Numbered from the stretch's first letter, positions 33,048 through 42,743 are shown. The stretch: 64,000 nt of DNA from an uncultured Methanospirillum sp. (GCF_963668475.1 NZ_OY764544.1:1612001-1676000), one strand, 5' to 3'. Numbers and translations: made by a program. The notes: generated by a model not told the origin, from the letters alone.

Positions 33048-34396
33048 TGAGCAGTGCAGAAGTAGAATCGACATCTGAAGATTATTCAGAAGGGAGAGCA
33101 TTAGAAGCACCGAGATTCTCCTGTGCACTTGGAGGAGCACTCGGAACTGCTCTCGGGATATATGGATCAGTTCCAATCCTTCACTCAGGAGCCGGCTGTG
33201 GTATCGGCCAGCTCTTCGGGCAGCTCTATGCCGGAGGCCAGAACGCAGGTGGTCCACAGGGAGGAACCAGTACTCCCTGTTCCTCACTTGTCGAGCACCA
33301 CGTCGTCTTTGGCGGTGAGGAGAAACTGAGGGATCTCATCTCGGCAAGTACTGAACTGATGGAAGGGGATCTCTACGCAGTGATCACCGGTTGTGTTCCA
33401 TCACTTATCGGAGATGACGTGAGTGCGGTTGTCAGACCATTTAGAGAGGAGAAGGACATCATCTATGTGAAGACTTCCGGGTTTACCGGAAATTCATATG
33501 AAGGGTATGAACTCTTCTTTGAAGCAGTAATCAACGACCTGCTCAAACCAGCAGAGAAGATCAAGCCGAAGACGGTGAACATATTCGGAATAGTTCCATA
33601 TCAGCATGTCTTCTGGAAAGGAGATGCAAAAGTCATAAAGGATCTGCTTGCGAGAATCGGAATAACCGCAAATGTGTTCCTTGCCGAGTTTGACGGAACC
33701 GATCAGCTCAGAAACATCCCATCTGCAGAGTATAACATCGTCCTCTCGACATGGAACGGTCACCGGGTTGCAAACCTGCTGAAAGAGAAGTATGGCACAC
33801 CGTATCTGACATTCCCATCAGTTCCAATCGGGCCAAAACAGACCGCTGAGTTCCTCAGGAGCGTTGGAAAGGCACTCAATGTTTCAGAGAGTGTTGTTGA
33901 GAAGGTCATTGAATCTGAAGAGCGACGGGTGTACCGGTTCATTGAATACGGTGGTGACGCTCACATGCTGGTCAGACCACATCCGTTCTTTGCGGTAGTG
34001 GCTGATTCAGGCATTGCAATAGGGATTACCCGGTTCCTGGTCAATGAACTCGGGTATTTGCCAGATGTCGTCCAGATCTCTGATGAACCACCGGAGGAGG
34101 TCAGGGCAGAGATCATAAAACATCTCACCGAAGGCCTTGAGACCCCGGTTAAACCTGATGTGATATTTGAGACCGATTCATATCTCGTGCGACAGAATCT
34201 GAAGAACCGCCCATTCATGTTCCTGTATGCAAGTTCGCTCGAAGCACCAACTGCACTGCAGGAGTATGGAGCACTGCCGATAACCGTCTCATTCCCAACG
34301 ATGAACCGGCTCATCTTAAACCGGACCTATGCCGGGTTTGATGGTGCTCTCACGCTCTTTGAAGAGACGATCAGCACCTTTGTCGGACCGCTATAA
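33047..34396 (+). CDS. Nitrogenase-like component K (NifK-like beta subunit)
   Basis: The protein is 449 residues from the ATG at 33047, which overlaps the D-subunit stop (TAATG) and follows GGAG. Three cysteines match the P-cluster ligands of NifK: Cys26 (FSCALGGAL), Cys51 (SGAGCGIGQ) and Cys116 (ITGCVPSLIGDD); NifK has 70, 95 and 153, so the first spacing of 25 is identical. The long N-terminal extension of NifK is missing. With component D it should form an alpha2beta2 enzyme. Lack of NifE, NifN, NifB and NifI in the window sets it apart from a nif operon. Confidence 0.85.
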   Translation: MSSAEVESTSEDYSEGRALEAPRFSCALGGALGTALGIYGSVPILHSGAGCGIGQLFGQLYAGGQNAGGPQGGTSTPCSSLVEHHVVFGGEEKLRDLISASTELMEGDLYAVITGCVPSLIGDDVSAVVRPFREEKDIIYVKTSGFTGNSYEGYELFFEAVINDLLKPAEKIKPKTVNIFGIVPYQHVFWKGDAKVIKDLLARIGITANVFLAEFDGTDQLRNIPSAEYNIVLSTWNGHRVANLLKEKYGTPYLTFPSVPIGPKQTAEFLRSVGKALNVSESVVEKVIESEERRVYRFIEYGGDAHMLVRPHPFFAVVADSGIAIGITRFLVNELGYLPDVVQISDEPPEEVRAEIIKHLTEGLETPVKPDVIFETDSYLVRQNLKNRPFMFLYASSLEAPTALQEYGALPITVSFPTMNRLILNRTYAGFDGALTLFEETISTFVGPL

Positions 34397-34406
34397 GGAG
34401 GGGTAT

Positions 34407-34515
34407 ATGTACGTGTCGTCAATAATATCGTGGGACCAGAATTCCGGGCATAAAGGGAAGATCAGACATCTACTGCTTCCCCAATCTCCAGATTGTAGTT
34501 CCTAACCTACAATCT
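34407..34515 (+). other. 3' region of the HDK operon: SD-led 32-codon ORF and hairpin
   Basis: A GGAGG-type ribosome site (34397-34403) precedes an ATG at 34407 and a 32-codon frame ending at 34505. Its product would be a basic, unrecognised peptide. A hairpin with perfect 9-bp arms (AGATTGTAG at 34490-34498, CTACAATCT at 34507-34515) overlaps the stop. The hairpin could end the HDK transcript or protect its 3' end. Whether the peptide is made is unclear. Confidence 0.4.
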
Positions 34516-34646
34516 TACCTCCTCACGGGAACTTTTCGGATATGGGTACTGGTTCTTCAGGCATATTGACCAGTGCCCGGGTTCCACAGGAAAGAGAAAA
34601 AATTTAAAACGCCATAATTCAATCGAGGTATTTGTGTCCTTATTCT

Positions 34647-36758
34647 TTAGTGATTCGTGCGATACCCGGCAGATTCTTTGAATCTCCGGTATGACTCCCA
34701 AGGTACAACCATCTCGAACCTGGCACCTGAACCATACAATCCGTTCTCAATTATTGAAATACCAGTAAGTTCAAGGATATCTCGCACTAGAAACAGCCCC
34801 ATACCGGTATTTTTCCCAAATCCACGCTCGAAGATCCGGGATTTCAGATCAACAGGGATTCCAACACCATCATCTTGATAGATTATCTCCAGGTTCTTTC
34901 CATTTTCAATACATCTGACCGATATGTTGCTCACATGCTCACCATGCCGAAGTGAATTGTCGATAAGATTATCAAACACCCGTTCCACCATGGGATCAGC
35001 AAATATTTCGAACATATTACAGTCACAATATTCCAATGAACTCACGAGAGTAGTCTTCTTCTCCAATATCCTGGAGATATTCTGCCATGCAGGTTCATGA
35101 GATCCCAGCACATCATACACACGGGTAAACTCAATCTGGGATTGCATTATTGGGAGGACATGGTCTATTTTTTTGAATATCGTCTCTAATTCTGGCTCCA
35201 TCTGATACTCTTTTGCTAGATCAAGATACGCCATTATCACCATGATACCATTCAACAGGTCGTGTCTGGTGATACTGGAGAGGAGATTGAGTTGACGGTT
35301 TGCTCTCTTAAGAGCATTTTCAGTCAGTTTCATATTTGTAATGTCACGAGACGAACCGATGGTTGATATCTCGTCTCCGCTATCAGGTGAGACGATGATC
35401 AGACTTCCATAATGCCAGTGCCATGATGTATCAGCATGTAATACACGATACTCAATTCCTTCCCTTCTCTCCACATGCTTGATGGAGTTGTTTAGATACA
35501 ACTCAAAGCCAGGTATATCGTCTGGATGAATAAATTGGCGGATGTTTTTCCCGATTGTTGGCGTTACAGGATACCCGAGAATTCGGGTCCATGATGGAGA
35601 GACATAGATGAAGGTTCCCTGTTGATTAATCTTCCAGATGAGGTCCGGAGTATTCTCCAGGAGCTGTTTGTATCGTAACTCACTCTTCTGAAGTGATTGT
35701 TCTTTCTTCTTTAACTCTGCTTCATCATGTTTTTGCCGGGTTATATCAGTAAACAGGAGAAGTGTTCCTATCCCTTGCCCCATCTTACCGGTCTGGATTT
35801 TTTTGTTCAGATAGAAAAACCGCACTCCACTTTTAAATTCCGCGTATTCACTCCTGTTTAATGAGAGAAACTTCACCACAGGGTGATCAGGATGGAGAAC
35901 ATGATCAAGAGGCATATACAGAACATCCTTCCAGATAACATCCAGAATTGATGCTGCACTGTGATTTATCTCAATAATTCTATGATTTCCATCGAGAAGG
36001 AGAACTCCTCCTGGTATCTCATTGATGATCTGTTGATACGCTATCGGTCGTAATCCAATCAGATGAAATTTGCTGAATGCGATGGTGAGGATGATTACTG
36101 ACAATATTAAACTGAACGGGGTAAGATTGATGAATCCCAAAGGTCGTATTCCCAGGATATACAGAATCAACCCGGTTAATGGTGAGAGGATCGCCAGAAG
36201 GATCAACCAGATTACCGGACTGTATGAACGGGGAGAGGTAATCATCCAGTACAGGATAAGGAGAAAGATGATTACCAGAATCAACAACCCGTATATCTGC
36301 ACGGGCACGTAGAATATGCCATTCGTATGGGTAAAATGCGGAATATCTCCGGTTACCTGCTGATACGATGGGTAGAACAGGTGGTGATACTGGTTTGTTG
36401 CGATGATAATAAGAGCCGCTACACCGGGAATCGCAAGGATAGATGCAATAATCTTTCCAAGATCTGTCCACAGCCCGATATACCAGAAGACAAAAAGGAA
36501 CATGGAGATCAAGAACAAAAACATTCCAAAATACCGGATGATAACCAGAAGCATGAATCCACCTGGATCAGGAAGGAGTAATTCCAGGCAGTAGGTAGTG
36601 GAATAGACGCTTTCTCCAAATATTATTCCGAAGAGTGAGAGAAAGGGCACACGATCCTCTGCCTGTCTGCGATTCTTCCAGATGAAGATCGACAGAACTA
36701 TTCCTATGAGTAAAGGAACCAGGAGAGAACATGAGAGGATAAGTGTGCCAAGTGCCAT
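34647..36758 (-). CDS. Membrane-bound histidine kinase with 7TM sensor and PAS domains
   Basis: The protein is 703 residues. Seven or eight hydrophobic segments fill the first 230 residues, as in the N-terminal 7TM histidine kinase region of methanogens. Two PAS domains follow (about 235-345 and 365-485; the second has NTPDLIWKINQQGTFIYVSP and HPDDIPGFELYLNNS with a PAC tail YHYGS-like). After a helical stretch with LSSITRHDLLNGIMVIMAYL, in which the His could be phosphorylated, comes a HATPase domain with the N-box DNLIDNSLRHGEHVS and G1 box DDGVGIP, GFGKNTGMGLFL. No response regulator is adjacent. Confidence 0.9.
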   Translation of the reverse strand: MALGTLILSCSLLVPLLIGIVLSIFIWKNRRQAEDRVPFLSLFGIIFGESVYSTTYCLELLLPDPGGFMLLVIIRYFGMFLFLISMFLFVFWYIGLWTDLGKIIASILAIPGVAALIIIATNQYHHLFYPSYQQVTGDIPHFTHTNGIFYVPVQIYGLLILVIIFLLILYWMITSPRSYSPVIWLILLAILSPLTGLILYILGIRPLGFINLTPFSLILSVIILTIAFSKFHLIGLRPIAYQQIINEIPGGVLLLDGNHRIIEINHSAASILDVIWKDVLYMPLDHVLHPDHPVVKFLSLNRSEYAEFKSGVRFFYLNKKIQTGKMGQGIGTLLLFTDITRQKHDEAELKKKEQSLQKSELRYKQLLENTPDLIWKINQQGTFIYVSPSWTRILGYPVTPTIGKNIRQFIHPDDIPGFELYLNNSIKHVERREGIEYRVLHADTSWHWHYGSLIIVSPDSGDEISTIGSSRDITNMKLTENALKRANRQLNLLSSITRHDLLNGIMVIMAYLDLAKEYQMEPELETIFKKIDHVLPIMQSQIEFTRVYDVLGSHEPAWQNISRILEKKTTLVSSLEYCDCNMFEIFADPMVERVFDNLIDNSLRHGEHVSNISVRCIENGKNLEIIYQDDGVGIPVDLKSRIFERGFGKNTGMGLFLVRDILELTGISIIENGLYGSGARFEMVVPWESYRRFKESAGYRTNH

Positions 36759-36999
36759 GACCTGTAGTTCATATACAGAGGGTATCAGATAAAAAATGTC
36801 TGATCATATGATCAGATGAATCATTTCTTCTGAATTTATCCAGACACCAGACAATATTATTGGAAATTTTCACAATCATTAAATAATTAAAAATTACCGG
36901 TAAAAACCTGTGCTAATGAAATCCATAGCATTGGAAGAAACATATACTATCCGGGGAGACAACACAATAGTTGTATATGCAACAATGTCGACCGAGAGT

Positions 37000-37010
37000 T
37001 TTTATATATG
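37000..37010 (+). promoter_or_regulatory. TATA box for the secreted esterase genes
   Basis: TTTTATATATG gives a full match to the methanogen TATA consensus TTTATATA. It lies 84 bp upstream of the ATG at 37094, leaving a leader of about 60 nt. The remaining 36759-37000 is AT-rich, and no gene is seen in it. Confidence 0.6.
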
Positions 37011-37093
37011 CCATCAGCGTTTTACTTGAAGATCAGGTTACGTACCTGAAAAGTACTTACGGACTGCAGAAGCATTCAAATCGGAGAGGGATT

Positions 37094-38473
37094 ATGAATC
37101 GAATTATATTACTTACAAGCCTACTGGTTTTGTTTGTACTCATTGCCGGGGTTACTCCGGTGTTTGGTGACAGTAATACAGAACATGTGAAAGGTGTCAC
37201 AGCAATTACAGAAGTGTTTGGAGATGGACAAAAGGTGTCTGCAGTGGCAATTCAGTATGACAAGTCCATAGATAACTCAAAACTTTCAGACTCTGCATTC
37301 TCTGTAGAAGGGAGAAATATCACTAAGATATATACGAACTCTGTTGGATCAAAGGCATCTACAGCGAGCGATGGAGAGTATGTAATAATTGAACTCTCAC
37401 CTGACGATGTACATCTTTCGGCATTTGGCACAAATACCGGAGGAAGTTCAGGAAATACAGGAATTACACAGGGACCAGATCAAAATACTAGTACTCAATC
37501 AACCCAGACAAGCACCATGGGCACTCCGCCGACAGGATTTGGCCAGTCAAGTACCCAGGAGCCCTTAACTGTTTCAGTGACGCAAACGGGAGATGTTGTT
37601 ACCACCGATGGGATGACATATACCCCATCATCGCAGGTCATGGTAAATGACAACGTCATCAACCTTGTCGTCGACGATTTTTTACAACTGAATTATACTG
37701 CCCCCCAGACTGGGAAAACACTGATGTACAATCTGTTTGTTCCAAAAGACTATGACCCATCCAAATCCTACCCGATGGTTCTGTTCATGCCTGACGCAAG
37801 TGCAACCAGCACTCAGCATGACAAAACCCTGACCCAGGGTCTTGGTGCAGTTATCTGGGCAACCCCGTCAGAACAGGCAAAACATGAGTGTTTGGTCCTC
37901 GCTCCTCAGTACTCAACTGAACTTGTAAACGACAGTTGTACAATATCAGAAAACATAAACATGACCTATGATCTGGTTCAGTACATTGCAGATCAGTATA
38001 GCATCGATAGAAACCGGATCTATACAACCGGACAGTCAGGAGGGTGCATGGCATCAATAGCCCTCGATATCCTGCACCCGGACCTATTTGCCGGATCATT
38101 ACTGGTAGCCGGACAATGGAATACGACACAGGTTACTCCATTGGCAGACCAGAACATCTGGATAGTTGTTTCAGAAGGTGATGCTAAAGCATTTCCAGGA
38201 ATGAACAATATTACTGCCGCTTTAGAGCGTGAAGGAGCAAAAGTAAGCAGGGCTACCTGGAGTGGCCTTTCAACTCCAGAAGAGTTTGCATCAGATGTAA
38301 GCAAAATGGAGACTGAAAATACCAACATTAAATATACCGTGTTGCAAAAAGGAACTGTTGTTCCTACTTACGAGAACGATGATGCGGGATCCAATCACAT
38401 CAACACGTGGAGAATTGCTTACACGATTGAGGGATTAAGAGACTGGCTCTTTTCCCAGGTCAAAAAATCATAA
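37094..38473 (+). CDS. Secreted alpha/beta hydrolase (esterase/peptidase-like)
   Basis: The protein is 459 residues from the ATG at 37094, which follows GGAGAGGG. The signal peptide is IILLTSLLVLFVLIAGVTPV with a site near FGDS. A Ser/Thr/Gly/Gln-rich linker is followed by an alpha/beta hydrolase domain (about 220-455) with MYNLFVPKDYDPSKSYPMVL and the nucleophile elbow TTGQSGGCMAS. Its fold resembles the poly-hydroxyalkanoate depolymerase/feruloyl-esterase type of secreted hydrolase, so an extracellular ester or peptide is likely. The downstream gene encodes a second secreted hydrolase. Such enzymes are not expected in an autotrophic methanogen. Confidence 0.8.
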   Translation: MNRIILLTSLLVLFVLIAGVTPVFGDSNTEHVKGVTAITEVFGDGQKVSAVAIQYDKSIDNSKLSDSAFSVEGRNITKIYTNSVGSKASTASDGEYVIIELSPDDVHLSAFGTNTGGSSGNTGITQGPDQNTSTQSTQTSTMGTPPTGFGQSSTQEPLTVSVTQTGDVVTTDGMTYTPSSQVMVNDNVINLVVDDFLQLNYTAPQTGKTLMYNLFVPKDYDPSKSYPMVLFMPDASATSTQHDKTLTQGLGAVIWATPSEQAKHECLVLAPQYSTELVNDSCTISENINMTYDLVQYIADQYSIDRNRIYTTGQSGGCMASIALDILHPDLFAGSLLVAGQWNTTQVTPLADQNIWIVVSEGDAKAFPGMNNITAALEREGAKVSRATWSGLSTPEEFASDVSKMETENTNIKYTVLQKGTVVPTYENDDAGSNHINTWRIAYTIEGLRDWLFSQVKKS

Positions 38474-38528
38474 TTTTTTGACCTCTGTATCAAGATATTG
38501 AAAAAGAGCATCTAAAACGGAGGATATA

Positions 38529-40400
38529 ATGAGATCTGAAAGAATAGTGGGTTTGACCCTATTTATGATGGTATTGGTTGTATTCCTGTGTGGCTGTGCC
38601 ACCTCTTCTATTCAATCACCATCCTCTAATTCAACAGCAATACAGCTTGGCGATTATCATCAGGACGATCAGAACCTCGCTTTTACCAATAGTGCATGGC
38701 ACTACGATGCTGAGAACAATATATACTGGCAGATCGGTGTTGTCTATTGTTCAAAACCTGAAACCACCGATTATGAAAACTTAGCAATCTATGTTCCAGG
38801 AGACTACTTCACTGCAGCTTCAAATGGTGATGGAACCTACACCTGCACATACAATAAGACAGGGACGGTCAATGGATATACAGCAAAGACCGCACCGATA
38901 GTGTTTCCGATGAACACAGGTGGCTATTCAGCACAGGCACCCGCAACATCGTACAGTTATTCCGGTATTTCTAACTATACAAAATCTGGATTAGTGTATG
39001 TCTATGCCGGATTAAGAGGCCGTAATAACGGCTATGACAGTAACGGCACACTGATATACAGCGGTGGTGCACCATGGGGAGTGACTGATCTAAAGGCTGC
39101 AGTGAGATATTATCGGTTTAATCAGGAGATCCTTCCCGGAAACACAGACCGGATATTTGTCTTCGGTATGAGTGGAGGAGGAGCCCAGACCGCTATAATG
39201 GGTGCTTCAGGAGATAGCACACTCTATTTCCCGTATCTGGAATCTATCGGTGCTGCAATGGTTGATACCAGTGGTTCGTATATCAGTGATGCAATATTTG
39301 GGGCTATGTGCTGGTGCCCTATTACCAGCCTGGATTATGCAGATGAAGCGTATGAATGGAATATGGGTCAGTACGCTTCAACAGGTACCCGAAATAATAC
39401 TACCTGGACATCTGCCATGTCTGCCGACATGGCTCTTGCGTATGGACCCTACATCAACGGTCTCCAGCTCAAAGATGAGAACGGTATCGTCCTAACCCTG
39501 AAGGAGACCACAGGGGGTATCTACACCTCCGGGACATATGCCGATTATCTCCTTTCAGTCATTGAGGGTTCTTTAGCCAACTTCCTTCATGATACATCGT
39601 TCCCATATACAAAAACCCAAAGCAGTATCAAACCTGACGGTGGTTTTGGCGGTGGTGCTCCGGGTACTCCCCCACAAGGTGGTATGCCAATGGGAAGTAT
39701 GTCCACAGGTTTGTCTCCAGGCGGAAATCAAACCCAGTCAACCGACTCAAATCCGATAACCTACAACACAGTTCAGGATTACATCAATTCATTGAACTCT
39801 GATGGAGAGTGGGTCAAATATGATGCAGATACAAACACGGTAAAGATTACAAGTATCAAAGACTTCGTCAACCACTGTAAAAATGCAACAAAGTCGGTCC
39901 CTGCCTTTGATGATGTAAACAGAACACAGGCAGAGAACTATGTCTTTGGAAATGACGCCAGCGATGCACGTCATTTTGATGAGACTGTGGCTGAGTTGCT
40001 TGAGAAGAATCAGGCTAAATACTCAGGATATTCAGACTGGAATTCCTCACTCATTGATGCATATAAGACTGATCTGAGTACACTGGACAAGTTCGGCCAC
40101 GGAATTGCATATCGTCAGAATATGTACAATCCAATGTATTATATCTGCAATTATTACGACGGGTATAATAACTCAACACCTGCTCCGCATTGGAGAATCA
40201 GGACTGGAATCAATCAGGGAGATACTGCTCTTACCGTCGAGACAAACATGGCATTGGCACTCAGGCAGTATGATAAAGTAAAGGATGTTGATTTTGAAAC
40301 AGTCTGGGGATTAGGCCATACAACCGCAGAGCGAACAGGAGATAATACTGATAACTTCATCAACTGGGTTAATACCTGTGTAGCAAAGAACAGCACATGA
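38529..40400 (+). CDS. Lipoprotein with alpha/beta-hydrolase domain (tannase/feruloyl-esterase-like)
   Basis: The protein is 623 residues. The lipobox VFLCGC follows a hydrophobic core, so it is probably lipid-anchored outside the cell. The nucleophile elbow is FGMSGGGAQTAIMGASGDST. Two regions (about 20-370 and 430-620) are separated by a Gly/Pro/Met-rich linker (GGFGGGAPGTPPQGGMPMGS). The C-terminal part contains HWRIRTGINQGDTALTVETN and WGLGHTTAERTGD, where a catalytic His may lie (GLGHTTAE). It follows the esterase at 37094 with a 55-bp gap, and GGAGG lies before the ATG. T8 after the stop may end the unit. The substrate is not known. Confidence 0.8.
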   Translation: MRSERIVGLTLFMMVLVVFLCGCATSSIQSPSSNSTAIQLGDYHQDDQNLAFTNSAWHYDAENNIYWQIGVVYCSKPETTDYENLAIYVPGDYFTAASNGDGTYTCTYNKTGTVNGYTAKTAPIVFPMNTGGYSAQAPATSYSYSGISNYTKSGLVYVYAGLRGRNNGYDSNGTLIYSGGAPWGVTDLKAAVRYYRFNQEILPGNTDRIFVFGMSGGGAQTAIMGASGDSTLYFPYLESIGAAMVDTSGSYISDAIFGAMCWCPITSLDYADEAYEWNMGQYASTGTRNNTTWTSAMSADMALAYGPYINGLQLKDENGIVLTLKETTGGIYTSGTYADYLLSVIEGSLANFLHDTSFPYTKTQSSIKPDGGFGGGAPGTPPQGGMPMGSMSTGLSPGGNQTQSTDSNPITYNTVQDYINSLNSDGEWVKYDADTNTVKITSIKDFVNHCKNATKSVPAFDDVNRTQAENYVFGNDASDARHFDETVAELLEKNQAKYSGYSDWNSSLIDAYKTDLSTLDKFGHGIAYRQNMYNPMYYICNYYDGYNNSTPAPHWRIRTGINQGDTALTVETNMALALRQYDKVKDVDFETVWGLGHTTAERTGDNTDNFINWVNTCVAKNST

Positions 40401-40881
40401 AATCTACTACTCTTTTTTTTAATAGCCTTCTCCTTTTTAACACCTTTCTCAGATATAAGATAATTGATTGAGCAGAATCTCCAGATGTTCATGAAAAAAG
40501 CATAATGATTCGTTTACTTCATTGGTGAAGGACCTCTCTCCTACGTAGAATTGAGACAATAATTACATAAAATCAGTATATTAACCAGATTATCCTGCAA
40601 TAGAAATGTACAATGAATATCTAGGAACAACAGTATAATGACGCTCTATCTCGATTGTTTCCAACAAAAAGACACCGATGAGGCACTACCTCATACTTGA
40701 CTCCTGAACAATCGATAGTCGCAAATAAACCTTGAAGCACAGGGTCTATTATTTTTCTCACATCAGGGAGAATACCAGGTACAATAGGCTCTTCGTCCAT
40801 ATACTACTGCTTATCATCACTTTTTTTCGAATTGATTCTCTATAGATTTTGATATGATTTTTTAGATAACAAGGGGGACTA
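40401..40881. other. Intergenic region left of the IS630 element
   Basis: A minus-strand frame at 40621-40800 (59 codons) would give a Cys-containing peptide, without ribosome site or known family. It may be a gene remnant at the insertion flank. A TA target duplicate lies at 40880-40881. Confidence 0.35.
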
Positions 40882-42094
40882 GTGCCCCTCGCCACTTTAT
40901 TCTATAAATAAATGTGCCAAAAGTACTTTATAAAAGTACGTACTATAAAATTTAATGTTTAGAAAATATTCAATTTATCTTCCTGATTTTGAACGAGAAG
41001 AATTACTATCAGTAGTAAATAAGGGTATATCCCCTGCCTATCGAATAAAACATGCCCAAATTCTATTAAATGCTGACAAGAACGGCCCTAATTTACCAGA
41101 TTGGAAAAGCGCTGAATTTATTAAATGTCATCCTCAAACCGTGTTTAATGTAAGAAAAAGATATCATGAACAGGGTCTAAAAGCTGCATTGGATAGGAAA
41201 TTCCGTGAAGAACCACCGAATGAACCAATTTTAGATGGACAGAAAGAAGCTCAATTAATTGCAATAGCCTGCAGTCAACCTCCCACTGGTTATACTCGAT
41301 GGACGTTTAAACTCCTTTCCGAGCGTATGGTAGAATTAGAGATCGTTGAAACAATCTCTCCAAAAACTGTTGAAAGAGCCTTAAAAAAACGAACTCAAAC
41401 CTCATTTGAAAAAATGCTGGGTAATCCCTCCTCAACAGAACGCTGAATTTGTTGCTCACATGGAAGATATCCTTGAAATATATCACCTTCCATATAATCC
41501 AAATATCCCTGTTGTTTGCATGGATGAGAAACCAATTCAATTTATTTCTGATACCAGACCTTCAATTCCTCTTTCACCATCTCATCCTGAGCGGTTTGAC
41601 TATGAATATCAGAGAAATGGTACGTCAAATATCTTTATTTTCACTGAACCATTGAAAGGTTGGCGGAAAGCTGTTGTAAGGGAAAAGAAAACTAAACAAG
41701 ATTGGGCTGAGGAAATCCGAACGATATTGATTGAGGATTACCCATCTGCATCGAAAATTATTTTGATCTGTGATAATTTGAATACACATACGATAGGTGC
41801 TTTATATGCAACATTTACCCCTAAAGAAGCACTGAAACTTTCCAAACGATTAGAGATTCATCACACACCAAAACACGGTTCATGGTTAAATATTGCAGAA
41901 ATTGAGTTGAGTGTTATGACCATGCAATGTTTAAACAGAAGAATCGGGGATCCCATTTCGTTAAAGAATGAAATTAAATTTTGGCAGAAGAACAGAAATG
42001 AAAATCAGAAGTCAGTAAACTGGCAGTTCAAATCAGAAGATGCAAGAATTAAACTACGTCACCTTTATCCACAAATTTAAGTGGCGAGGGGTAC
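40882..42094 (+). mobile_element. IS630-family insertion sequence (1213 bp)
   Basis: Terminal inverted repeats are GTGCCCCTCGCCACTT (40882-40897) and AAGTGGCGAGGGGTAC (42079-42094), differing at one position. Flanking TA dinucleotides (40880-40881 and 42095-42096) fit the TA target duplication of IS630 elements. The transposase reading frame runs from 40955 to 42080. The low GC content compared with its neighbours also marks it as foreign. Confidence 0.88.
40955..42080 (+). pseudogene. IS630-family transposase, frameshifted
   Basis: The first frame (40955-41446) has a helix-turn-helix half (SAEFIKCHPQTVFNVRKRYH), and the second (41406-42080) the DDE half with VVCMDEKP, ILICDNLNTHT and LNIAEIEL. 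The frames join over a run of six A residues (41409-41414), and reading through needs one A fewer. Known IS630 transposases are one protein of about 340 residues, or two frames joined by slippage. The join here is a +1 relation, so it may be a disabling indel or a slip site. Confidence 0.8.
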
Positions 42095-42294
42095 TAGTTT
42101 GAGAAGAACGAGCATAAAGGTTAAGATAGAGGCAAGATACAGGGAGTATTGTATAAAAAACCACCACGTTACACAGAAGTGGAAAAGAGAAGAGGGAAAG
42201 GATATGAAGATGAGGATGATTTTGCCGTGATATTTGCTTATATAACCCTGGAAGAGCAACGATAGTATGTAACAGGTGTAAACCTGAAACAGAC

Positions 42295-42365
42295 GCCAGA
42301 ATGGCAGAGAGGCTATGCAGCTGACTGCAGATCAGCACAGCCCGGTTCAATTCCGGGTTCTGGCT
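42295..42365 (+). tRNA. tRNA-Cys (anticodon GCA), U73
   Basis: The acceptor GCCAGAA pairs with TTCTGGC. The anticodon stem is GCTGA/TCAGC with loop CTGCAGA, so the anticodon is GCA. The T-arm is CCCGG-TTCAATT-CCGGG. The discriminator is T, as usual for tRNA-Cys. CCA is not encoded. A TATA-like TTATATAAC lies at 42235-42243. It is the second tRNA-Cys of the window and differs at many positions from the one at 12873. Confidence 0.9.
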
Positions 42366-42422
42366 CTATAATATAAGTAGATATTGACCGCTATTTCCAA
42401 GTTCCGGCTCTATTATCTTATA
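42357..42422 (+). repeat. Imperfect direct repeat of the tRNA-Cys 3' end
   Basis: GTTCTGGCTCTATAATATAA (42357-42376) recurs as GTTCCGGCTCTATTATCTTA (42401-42420). The first copy is the end of the tRNA acceptor plus its trailer. Repeats of a tRNA 3' end are the mark left by integrase-type insertions, but no integrase is seen. Confidence 0.5.
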
Positions 42423-42743
42423 ATGCAAATCATACTGTTTTGAAGTAATCGAAGTGACACAGAGATTAATTCTAAACGTGCTCTCAAAAAACGCTTCATA
42501 GTATTAAGCAAACGTTCTGGATTGTTCAAGAACGTTTTGCATTATACTATAATCAACACCGACTTTTCTTTGACATAATAATCCGAGAGAGACCCATTAA
42601 TAGTCCTTCCCAGGATACCAATATATAAATCTTATTAACCTGGCGCCAGCACTCTTCTTTATTATGACTCTACAGGGTTAACAATTGTATCATATAAAAT
42701 CACTCTGTGCCAGCTTTGAAGGCAGAGTGAATCGGGTAATGTT
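42423..42743 (+). promoter_or_regulatory. Intergenic region and promoter of the MCP gene
   Basis: A hairpin with arms GCAAACGTTC (42508-42517) and GAACGTTTTGC (42530-42540), one bulge, lies in mid-region. A TATA box, ATATATAAA, at 42621-42629 is about 115 bp before the MCP start. No gene is seen. Confidence 0.5.

Noticed and set aside
30584..34396. Assignment as a standard Mo-nitrogenase operon (nifHDK)
   Set aside because: There are no nifI, nifE, nifN or nifB genes next to it, component K lacks the N-terminal extension, and the cofactor-site surroundings differ from NifD.
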